NCBI GenBank assembly: GCA_015698045.1
Contig: BLAL01000043.1
Span: forward strand, 124,001 to 188,000
Origin: Rhizophagus clarus
Lineage: Eukaryota > Glomeromycota > Glomeromycetes > Glomerales > Glomeraceae
DNA: 64,000 nt
Reading direction: 5' to 3'
Part shown: in pieces, positions 48,652-58,284 of the stretch
Numbering within the stretch: the first letter of the stretch is position 1
Layout: each line of letters opens with the position of its first letter
Notes under the pieces: model-generated
What the model was told of the DNA's origin: nothing
What the model saw: only the letters and a program-made list of their open reading frames with translations
The model's database searches: none
Program-made: the position numbers and the translations under genes

Positions 48652-50300
48652 TATGAAAAGTAATTGTACTTAAAATATACTTAAATTATTATTAAAATAT
48701 ACTTAAATTATTATTAAAATATACTTAAAATAAGCATCAATTTTAATTTACAATATACTTATAATATACTTAAAATGCATTTAAAATAATTTTAAAATAT
48801 ACTTTAAATATATTTATTTTTTGTTCAAATATTTAAATTATATTTAAAATGAATTTTAAGTATAATTTAAATGTATTTTTATATAATATTTAAAATATTT
48901 TTAAATTAAAAATAAGTACTATATAAGTATATTTTTTATATATTTAAAATATATTTAAATTAAAATTTAAATACATTTTAATATGTAAAAAATACATTTA
49001 AATTATATTTAAAATTTAATTTAAATATAATTTAAGTATTTGAACAAAAAACAAGTACATTTAAAATACATTTTTATTTTTATTTCTATAATAACAAGAG
49101 GAATTTAACTCTATTATATAAAATGTAATACAGATTCATCCAATACAAAGACTGAATCTGAGTGAGCAATGATAGTCAATTAAGACTACATCCTAACAAA
49201 AGGAGAAATTTTAAATTTATCATGAATACCTTTGGCAAAAGTAAAAATAAATACCACAGCCTTAAGATACCTTCTGTATCACTTCTATCTGGAACCTACT
49301 ACACCTTAAACAACAAATTCATCATACAAAAGAAAGTTGCTTGGCAATATCACTCAAACTAACTTGCTTAGTAATATTCTAAAAAAAAAAAATTAAAAGA
49401 AAATTGCTAACTATTAAATATTAAAAACAAATTGTAACAAAAGCTTGATAATATCTATCTTATTCTGAGGTTTTTTGTTTAAAGACTTCTTTTTTTTTTG
49501 TCTTTAGAATACATTTAAAATATATTATAAATATATCATAAATTAAAATTAATACTTATTTTAAGTATACATTAAATATATATTAAGTATACATTAAGTA
49601 CAGTCAACTCTTTCTATAGTCACACATTTGGGACAGTCTATATTTGGTAACTATGATGAGATGTGACTATAAGCAATAAAATCTTATAATTAAATCAGTA
49701 ATTTTGGCTAGAATTATAAATTGTAATAATTTTGGTTAAATATTTACATCATAGTAATTTTGTCAATTTTATTCCAATTATTATGGATTTATAACCATTA
49801 GATTCCTCTTGATGAGACGATTCTAACAAGCTTAAGATCATTAAAATCCAATTACTAGAACCCGTAATAATTAAATTACAGTCAAAATATTTAATATTAT
49901 GTGAATTTTACATGTATAAAATGCAGATTTAATCTTTAAAATTGAATTTCTCAGTCAATATTAATTCAATCATTATAAAATTGCTACCATCTGATTCCTT
50001 TCAATGAGATGAACCTAATGAGCTAAAGATCATTGAAATCTGATCATTAGATCATACAATAATTATATTTTAATAAATATCTTTTTATAATCACATATAT
50101 ATAAAATTTTTAAAAAAAGATGTGATAGTGACTATAGGTAGTTTGTGACTATAAACGATAGTTTTTATATATGAAAATTTGAGACACTCAACTAAGGTGA
50201 CTATATAGGGTAATGTGACTATAACAGAGATGACTATAAAGAGAGTTGACTGTATATATTAAGTATATTAAGTATATTTTAAGTACAATTACTTTTCATA
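48652..50300. mobile_element. long-TIR element with a nested MITE in its right arm
   Basis: The ends are TATGAAAAGTAATTGTACTT on the left (48652) and the same on the opposite strand at the right (to 50300). Pairing continues inward with degenerate AAAATATACTTAAATT repeats and the shared word ATCAATTTTAATTTACAATA (left near 48738, right near 49540). The right arm is split by the TA-flanked MITE at 49601-50252. The centre (about 49090-49500) is unique sequence with no recognisable protein. A clear target duplication was not found. Confidence 0.7.
49601..50252. mobile_element. Tc1/mariner-type MITE, 652 bp
   Basis: The ends are CAGTCAACTCTTTCTATAGT on the left and CAGTCAACTCTCTTTATAGT on the opposite strand at the right, each flanked by TA (49599-49600 and 50253-50254). 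The interior has repeated GTGACTATA words and no gene. A second copy begins at 63875. Confidence 0.9.
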
Positions 50301-50685
50301 GGATATATAAAATAAAGATTTTATTAAAAATTTATTATATAATAAAAGATAAATATATTTTTTTTTTTTAAGTTTTTTTTTTAAAATTGAAAAAATTGTT
50401 TTACAAATAATTTTATAATAAATCATTTACCATATAGCGCTACATATAACATTCCTGGTATTATTCAAGAAACTCTGCTTAGATTGTATAGTACCTGAGG
50501 GGGTGTTATGTGAGGAGGAGAGTACTATAACAGGGGGATACATTGAAAGGAGGGGTACTAATCATATGTTAATATAATTTTAAAAATTAGTTTTTTAACA
50601 GTTTTTTAAAAAATTCAATTTAATATAATAAAAAAATCAGATTTATCGTACTGTGTGATTGTCCTTACTCTTTTTTATCAGATGA

Positions 50686-51415
50686 CCTGCAGGTAAGGAT
50701 AGTGCCGCAATTGATTTATCAAATCCGCAATATTGCAGATTTTGGAGTTGAATTGCGGTTAGTGAACCGCAATTCCGCAATTCACCTGATCGGTTTTGGC
50801 AGTTTACCGAACCGATTTAATAAAAAAAACGTTTATGCAACGTTTTTTTAATTAATTTAACAAAAAAACGTTGCGAAACGTTTTTTCAAAGTATTTTAAT
50901 TAATAAAAAACGTTTCGCAACATTTTTTTAATTAATTTAAAGAAAAAACGTTGCGAAACATTTTTTCAAAGTATTTTAATTAATAAAAAGCGTTTCGCAA
51001 CGTTTTTTTAATTAATTTAAAGAAAAAACGTTGCGAAACGTTTTTTCAAAGTATTTTAATTAAAAAAAACGTTTCGCAACGTTTTTTTAATTAATTTAAA
51101 GAAAAAACGTTGCGAAACGTTTTTTCAAAGTATATTTTAATTAAAAAAAACGTTTCACAACGTTTTTTTGAATTGCTTTAGCGAAATTGCAATTCCGCAA
51201 ATGTATCGCAATTCCGCAAATGTGCCGCAATTCCGCAATTATTCCACAATTGAATTGCGGTACTTTGCGGAATTGCGGAATATTTGCGGAATTGCGGACA
51301 ATTGCGGATTGCGGAATTGCGGATATTTAGGTTTAAAAATCCGCAATGTTCTGCAATACCGTAAATCGCAATTATTCCGCAATTGCTTATTTGCGGCACC
51401 ATCCTTACCTGCAGG
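50686..51415. mobile_element. 730-bp MITE with palindromic 80-bp tandem repeats
   Basis: The ends are CCTGCAGGTAAGGATAGTGC and, on the opposite strand, CCTGCAGGTAAGGATGGTGC. The subterminal parts are made of GAATTGCGG and CCGCAATTC words. The centre (about 50820-51170) holds four to five copies of an approximately 80-bp palindromic unit with AACGTTGCGAAACGTTTTTT and its complement. There is no gene; frames on either strand are repeat artefacts. No target duplication was found. Confidence 0.8.
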
Positions 51416-51492
51416 GGTTTGAAAAATGGTCATGAAATTTGATCGTGTCACGTTCTTATGATATTTTCACAAATTTTTATTTCATTTATAAA

Positions 51493-53143
51493 ATGGGTCG
51501 TTCTCAAGCAAATAAAAGAAGTAACCGCTTAACAATTACAGAGAAAAAAGGAGACACTGGAATGCACGCGAAAAAATTGCAATTATTATGTATTATAAAA
51601 ATGACCATAGTAAAAATAAGACAACAGCACAGTTTAACATTCAAACAAACCAACTTCGCAACTGGATATCTAAAAAACCTCAGTTACTCAAAATACAACC
51701 AGGTGTTAAACGTTTAAATATGGGAGCAAAACCAAAATACCCTGCTTTAGAAACTGCTTTGCTTACTTGGGTAAAAGAAAAAAGAAAAAATCAAAATGCA
51801 GTTACGCAAAGTATGATTCAAATGAAAGCCAAAGCACTTGCACAATAACGCCAATGGCAAGCTATATGTTCTGGAGTTGGGTCTTTTGTTTTTAGTAATA
51901 AGTGGTTAGATGGTTTTATGCGACAAAAAAATTTGAGTAATCATCACCATATTACTATTGCGCAATATTTACCTGATGATTTAGTTGAAAAACAACAAGA
52001 ATTTTTATCATACATCATATATAGGCATATTCAGTATGATTATCCTTTAGCATATATCGGTAATATGGATAAAATGCCAGTATCTTTTGATCTTCCTTCC
52101 AATACCACTATTGATGAATTAGGTGCACGATCAGTTAGCATCTGCACAACAGAACATGAAAAAGCTAACTTTACAGTAGTTTTAACATGTATGGCAGATG
52201 GAACAAAACTTCTCTCACTTATAATTTTCAAACTTAAGAATGTTCCTCAAGGAAATTTTCCTCCAGAAATAATTATTCATGCAAATCAAAAGGGATGGAT
52301 GAGATGCTTTATTGGATTGAAAACATTTGAACTAAACGTGAAAGAATTTCTAATCCACAGTCATTATTAGTTTTGGATTCGTTTTCTGCCCACATAGTTA
52401 ATTCTGTTAAAAGGCGTTTTGGTGAAAAAATACCAATATTGCTGTAATTCCTGGAGGATTAACATCCCGCCTACAACCCTTAGATGTTTCAGTAAATAAA
52501 TCATTTAAGACCAAGGTAATAATTATTACTCTGATCACTTTGATATTATCATTTAATTTCTATTTTGCTTTTTGATTTCTAGTTATAATAAAAAAAATTA
52601 TTAAAACTTGTTATTATTATTCTATAGATATGACGAAACTATAATGAGTGGATGGCAGAAGCCGTAAAAGAATTAACACTAGCTGGTAATTTAAAAAAGT
52701 CCTCTTACGAAACTGTAGCAAATTGGGTTAGAGATTCATGGAATGCAGTTGATGTTGATTTGATTCGTAAATCTTTTAAATACTGTGGCATCTCTAATAA
52801 GCATAATGGAACTGAAGATGACTGGATTTTTAACTATGACCGTCTTGGACAAGGAAATCAGCTGGGGGATGAAGTAGAAATACCATCAGATAATGAACGT
52901 GGCAATGAAGAAGATAAGGAAGGGGAAACAGATAACGAATATGTTGGTGAGGAGGGGGAAATGGATGAGGAAACAGATGAAGAATATGTTGATGAGGAAG
53001 AGGAAACGGATGAGGAATATGTTGATGAGAGAGGAGAAGAGGATGAAGAGAGAGAATATGAAGGAGAAGAGGATGGATATGATAATGAATACTATGGTCA
53101 CTATGATCAAGGAACAAATTACATTAATGTATGGAATGATTGA
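51493..53143 (+). pseudogene. pogo-type transposase, broken
   Basis: It starts MGRSQANKRSNRLTITEKK, an N-terminal helix-turn-helix of the CENP-B/pogo type, then NQLRNWISKKPQL and a second DNA-binding part with KYPALETALLTWVKEKR. The catalytic core has Asp in YIGNMDKMPVSFDLP, Asp in LVLDSFSAHIVNS and Asp in RLQPLDVSVNKSFK, so it is of DDxD type. The C-terminal part (52652-53143) ends in an acidic tail with repeats EEYVDEEEETDEEYVDE. An intron is likely near 52516-52628. At least two frameshifts (near 51555 and in the core near 52310-52430) and a TAA at about 51846 break it. Confidence 0.8.
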
Positions 53144-53457
53144 CATGTGACTTTGATTGTATAACAATGTTTATTAATCGTCAATAAAATTGGTTTTTAA
53201 AGTTTTTTTTTACGTTTATAAGTTAATTTATTTATTAAAATTAATATGATATCATTGTTTATTATAATATATAAATGATTAGTACTGGGTACTTTGCAAA
53301 ATCGATAATTGATTAATACCAGGTACTATACAAAATCGGTTCTTGATTAGTACCAGGGTATTTTTCAAAAATACTAGAATGTAAACTTGAGTAATACACC
53401 AGTACTAATTAAGGGAGGGTATTATTCTAGAAGGATACTGTATACAGCGCTGTATGG

Positions 53458-53720
53458 TATCTTATACAAATTTTAAAAATAAAAATTAAATAATTTTCAA
53501 AGATTTTTTTATTAAGAATTCTTAAAGAATTTAATAATTTATAAAATCTTAAAAGATCTTTAAAATTTGTCAAAGGATATTTAAGAAATTTATAAAATAT
53601 CAAATTTTTAAAGAATCTATAACAATTTATGAAATTTTTAAAGATTTATTACAATCTAAAAAAATTACTAATATAGTTTTATAAATATTATAATAGTATT
53701 TATTAATTATACTTATTACT
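53458..53720. other. short A/T-rich spacer
   Basis: This contains degenerate AAAGATTT and TTTATAAAAT words only. No gene is seen. Confidence 0.4.
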
Positions 53721-53985
53721 GTTTAGCACTGCATATAATATCCCCCTTTTTCCATACTTCCACTTTATAAGATCCAGGTATTTTACTAGATATAAAAATT
53801 TTACTCTTGTTTAATACCCCCATTAATTCTAGTAATTTAAGCTTAATTCTGGTAAGATACTGTGTATTATATAAGATGTATAAAATATAATCCTCACAAA
53901 ATACCCCAGAGTACTATTCAATTTTCAAAGCAGGTTTTTTGTATAAGATCTGGGATATTACAGTATATGCAGTACTAGACGGTAT
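53721..53985. mobile_element. MITE related to the pogo-type element
   Basis: TTTAGCACTGCATATAATAT on the left and ACCGTCTAGTACTGCATATA on the opposite strand at the right are inverted ends that resemble the termini of the pogo-type element 260 bp upstream. The interior shares its style of TACC, GTACTA and CCCC words. It is non-coding. Confidence 0.6.
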
Positions 53986-54270
53986 AAATAAAATAATTTA
54001 ATTATTAATTTCATATATAAAAATCATTAATTAAATTGTTATTGATTTTGAAATTTTATTATAATTTTTATAAAAATGAATTTAAATAAAAAAAAAAATA
54101 CTTTTTGTAAATTTATAAATTTAATTTAATTTTTAATTTATATTTCAATTTTTAATATAAAGATTTATAAACATTACTTTTTTTTATATAATAATTTTTT
54201 AATTATTATTTAGAGCAAAGCAAAGGGCTATATATATTTATAAATATTAATAACATATAAAAATTATATA

Positions 54271-54663
54271 AGAGGCATGCCAGAAATCAGCTGATTTAAT
54301 AGGGAGGTGGGGGTTAACCTAAAAATCAGGTTTCTATGATTGGTTATAAATTATATAATATATATAATATATTATTACTATTTATATATTATTACTATTT
54401 ATATATTAAAATAGTTTTTTGCAATTATTTTGCCATCTAATAGCTCAATTTATCTAAACGTTTTTTTATTTTGTAGAGCTTATTAAAAGCTATAAAACAA
54501 AAAATAATTCATAAAAATTGGATTACTAGATCACGAGTTAATTATATAAATATAATTATATATATTATTATATATTTTTTTAACCAATCAAAATGCGATC
54601 AGGTGGGGGTGGGAGGTAAGGGTTATTAATTGAAGGAAATCAGCTGATTTCTGGCACGCCTCT
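54271..54663. mobile_element. 393-bp MITE
   Basis: AGAGGCATGCCAGAAATCAG on the left and AGAGGCGTGCCAGAAATCAG on the opposite strand at the right form clean ends that continue with CTGATTT and a G-rich GGTGGGGGT word on each side. The centre is A/T-rich. The target duplication is uncertain because both flanks are A/T-rich. Confidence 0.75.
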
Positions 54664-54890
54664 AATAATATGCGAAATTTAATTGTCTGTATATGTTGTG
54701 TTATTAAAATTTTAATAAATAACAAGATAAACAAAGATAAAAATAAATTTGTAATTCTAATAAAAAAAATAAGTATTACAATTTATATAAATATTTTTTT
54801 TGCTCCAAACTTATAGCGATCTTTATTTTCTAATATATTATATTTATAATAATTGTATAAATATAATAAATATAATTTAATAATTACCAA

Positions 54891-57005
54891 CAATCAATCT
54901 CTTCCTGCTGATCACTCAGCCCAAAAATTTTTCGAAAGTCTTTGCGAACTTTCCCCTAATAAAACTCCACCCTTTTTCACAGAAATGGACGCAAACGACG
55001 TTAAAACTATCAAGGAAGCGACTTCAAACTCTTTTAAAAAACACCTTAGTGATATTTTCCAAACTATTCTACCTCTATGTCCTCAGCTTTGCGAAGGCCT
55101 AACGGTGACCACTGCTGGAGCAGCTGAGGTGTTCGACAAAGTACCCACCTATCGACTGGACCCAGGCTTATCAAAAGTCAAGTCTAAAGCTTCCCAACAA
55201 CAAGTGGTTGCTTCTACGGTCATTGCCACTTTGGCTAACTGGTTTTTCTCTATCCTTCTTGAACAGCTCGTATTCCCCACTTACGATAAGATTGCACTTG
55301 AGGTAGAGGAGGTACTCGCGGCACAAACATTAAGGCACTAATCGGAAATCGACCTGTTGACAGATCAGTTGACAAAGACTGGCATGGCGCAAATGCCCGA
55401 AGATCATGCAGACTTACCGAATATAGCCATGGATATGGATCTTTCACACCAATCAATGTCTTCGACGGCTGATCCACCTCCTACTTCCTCTGAAACAAGT
55501 AATACCTCCTGAAAACTGGTTTTGACCAAGAATCAGAAGAAAAAGTTGAAGAAACAAGAGAAGCGTGCGGAAAAAGATAAATTCCTACAGGAAGTCACCT
55601 CACTCAACTCTTTGACTGCATCACCTGATTCCACCCTTGACAGTCATAAACCTACACTCTCGCAACCCCCACTAAACACATCTGCAAACGCCAAGCGAAG
55701 CGACAAAAGTGATGATAAAATTGCTACGCTTACAACGAAAAAATGTAAAAATGAGAGTAGTACAGGAGACAACAACGTGATTATCACTGGCTACCAACCT
55801 GAGAAGAACGACAAGAACCTCACCTTGAATCTAGTGGTTTATAACATCCCAGCCAAATGGACAAATTATCAGCTCCTCAGCAAACTCAACAAATGGGGAA
55901 AAGTGGTGTCTGTTAGCACGCGAGTGCAAAAGAAATATCAAACAGCAAGGGTTAGACTTACACCCAACCATAATTGTCTCAAGGCGTATAATAATGGTGA
56001 CTGGACGGTTTCTCTCAGCTCTATTCCTGTGCGATGGTTCCTGGCAGCCTGGTCTCTTTCAGAATGAAAGCAATACGAGAAATTCTAAGCGGCGATCACA
56101 AATATCCTTGAGGATATGACGATTGAGTCACTATTCCCTGAAGGCACCTCTGGTCCCTTCATCAACAAAAGCAATCTCCAATCCTTTAAAATAGTTCAAG
56201 AACAGGATGGTTCTAGGATTCTTATCGGCTACTTCGCAACATGGGATGCGCTGTCCCGTAGGTTAGCCAAGAAACAGTTGTGGAAGCAGTCGGAACTAGC
56301 TTGATGCAAACATTCCACTCCATCCTTCTGTTCGCCAAGACGACAGCCTAAGGCTCCAGGTTCAGGCTCAAAATCCTCCTCCTTCAAGAAGGCGGGCTCT
56401 TCCCTGGTGATTACTGGCTCAAACCGCACGCTTCTTGGGTCACGCAAGTTACAAATCAATAATAAACATGAAAATAATACTAACTCATCCAACCTCGCGC
56501 AGTCTCAGAACTCTTCCACAGGTCGAAATTAGTTAAATAGGGTATCAATAGGGTATCAATAGGTTATCAATCAGCTATCAATAAGCTACCCTATTGGTAG
56601 CCTATTTAACTTGCGCCATAATCTGTCACCAATTGGGCAGGCTGATTGATAGCCGATTGATAACTTATTGATAACCTATTAGTATCCTATTGGTATTTTT
56701 ATTAAATAGGGTATCAATAGAGTATCAATAGGTTATCAATAGGTTATCAATCAGCCTGCCTGATTGGTGACAGATTATGGCGCAAGTTCAATAGGCTACT
56801 AATAGGGTAGCCTATTGATAGCTGATTGATAACCTATTGATACCCTATTGATACCCTATTTAACTAATTTCGACCTGTGTTCAGGACGGTCAACTTCTAT
56901 TAATATGACCAAGGGATTGCGTAAGTCCAGCAAAAGGCAATCGGGTAATCTTAACAAGGTGGAAATCAAGCATTTGCTGGAACAGCTTATTAGTTTATGT
57001 TGCTA
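54891..57005 (+). pseudogene. LINE ORF1-type protein, five in-frame stops
   Basis: One frame runs from the left end to TAG at 57003-57005. It is exactly 583 codons when the 363-bp MITE and one 3-bp target copy are discounted. The first Met in the element is in TEMDANDVKTIKEATS (54985). Parts in order: helical N-terminal region, Lys-rich TKNQKKKLKKQEKRAEKDKF, a Ser/Thr/Pro linker, an RRM-like domain (LTLNLVVYNIPAKWTNYQLL, GKVVSVSTRVQKKYQTARV), DMTIESLFPEGTSGPF, and the tail VEIKHLLEQLISLCC. This layout fits an RNA-binding ORF1 protein. Stops are TAA at 55339, TGA near 55510, 56065 and 56302 and TAA near 56092, with no frameshift. Confidence 0.75.
56517..56879. mobile_element. palindromic MITE, copy 2 (363 bp, 3-bp target copy TTC)
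   Basis: Same ends and same length as the copy at 19863-20225, flanked by TTC (56514-56516 and 56880-56882). It interrupts the ORF1 frame of the LINE-like element. The host frame is continuous across the site when the insertion and one TTC are discounted, which proves the boundaries. Confidence 0.95.
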
Positions 57006-57296
57006 GCATACTAGAAACAGAAAGTTAGTCATAGATGGGACGTGCACTCCTAGCTAGTTAGTTGTTTTAGGGTAGTTTATTTTCTACAATTTTTTTTTTT
57101 TCTTTTTTCGTTTCCCTTATTCCTTTATATTAGTTGTTAATGAGTCAGGCAGATGGTAAGACAGGCCTTTTGTGGCTTGAAGCAACGTGATTTGTATTTA
57201 GTGGTACAGTTTTGTACCCTCATTTTACATAATAAACAGAGTGCGACTCCAACGCCTTTAAAATTTAAAAAAAAAAAATAATTTAATAATTACCAA

Positions 57297-58249
57297 TATT
57301 TATTAAAATAATATAATTAATAATTTATAATAATTTTAAATAAAAAATTTATAAGTAGCTTTTTAAAATAAAGATAATTTTAAATATTTTATCATATTTT
57401 TTATCTTATTATTTTTTACATTTAATATAAGTTTATTATTTGAAGAATTAATAAGAAATGTCTATTTAAAAAAATTCATTATAAAAAAAAAAATCAGTAA
57501 TTTTATTTATAAAAAAAATATAGAATTTATTTTATTAAAATATTGTGTTAATGATAAATATAATAACCATATATCTAATAAAATAAATAAATATTAAATC
57601 TTATTTTAGCATCTTAATTTATAATATGAATTATTAAATAATTATTATTTCATAGTAATAAACTTTGAATCAAAATATTTTATGTATTACAAAAATATTA
57701 TTCATAATTTTAACATTAAACTAATTAATAAAGTCAATGCTGATAACAAAATTATAGTAAATGATATAAAGTATAATGAAAATAAAACTTTTAAAAAATT
57801 ATTTAAAGCTTTTGATAAATCAAGTCATATAAATCTATTATTTACAGTTCTGTACTCTTATTAATACCCATTATCATAATATGTTTTTAAATATTTTTAC
57901 ATTATTTTTATTAATATATGTTAATAATGATTATTATATCATATATTATTTTATATTAAATATTTTATTAACTATGTCAATTATTTTACTTTTAATCATT
58001 TTAATGATTAGCTTTACATTCTTTTCATCAGTGTTTAGTATTTAAAGTTCATCCTCCGTAATTGTTAATGATAATATTGGACTTGTAATACCTTTATTAA
58101 TTCTCAGCTACAAATGCAAGATGCTGTACTAAATCATCTGATTATCTATATCACGTGATTTTTAAACAAGGTTTTTATTTATCCATTTTTAGCCTGCTGA
58201 TTGTGTATACTGATCCTATTGTGCTTGATATAAATGGTAATGTAAATTT
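57297..58249. other. A/T-rich intergenic DNA upstream of the channel gene
   Basis: No gene is seen. A 60-codon frame at 57682-57864 is Lys/Asn/Ile-rich and unsupported. From about 58000 the composition becomes more balanced, consistent with a promoter. Confidence 0.5.
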
Positions 58250-58258
58250 TATAAAAGG
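58250..58258 (+). promoter_or_regulatory. TATA box of the channel gene
   Basis: TATAAAAGG lies 35 bp before the first in-frame ATG (58285) and 68 bp before the second (58318). A transcript starting about 30 bp downstream would leave almost no leader for the first ATG. Confidence 0.5.
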
Positions 58259-58284
58259 CACGCACAAAAATCATTTTTTTTTTT

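Larger units (their letters stand above)
50430..53457. mobile_element. pogo-type transposon, 3.0 kb
   Basis: CCATATAGCGCTACATATAA on the left and CCATACAGCGCTGTATACAG on the opposite strand at the right form diverged ends, both flanked by TA (50428-50429 and 53458-53459). Subterminal TACC and GTACTAATCA-type words repeat on both sides. It carries a broken pogo-type transposase gene and a 730-bp MITE inserted near its left end. Confidence 0.75.
54891..57277 (+). mobile_element. LINE-like retroposon, ORF1 only, 19-bp target copy
   Basis: The flanks carry an exact 19-bp duplication (54872-54890 and 57278-57296, reading ATAATTTAATAATTACCAA). The right end is an A tail (about 57267-57278) after an AATAAA at about 57231. 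The body is C- and G-richer than its surroundings. It holds one long frame, then about 260 bp of 3' untranslated sequence. There is no reverse transcriptase, so it moved with help in trans or is a deleted copy. Without the nested 363-bp MITE it is about 2.0 kb. Confidence 0.85.

Noticed and set aside
51168-51451. Frames on both strands with Asn, Cys, Arg and Ile repeats
   Set aside because: They are translations of the GAATTGCGG subterminal array of the 730-bp MITE.
52830-53167. His/Leu- and Ile/Phe-rich minus frames
   Set aside because: They are antisense to the acidic tail of the pogo-type transposase.
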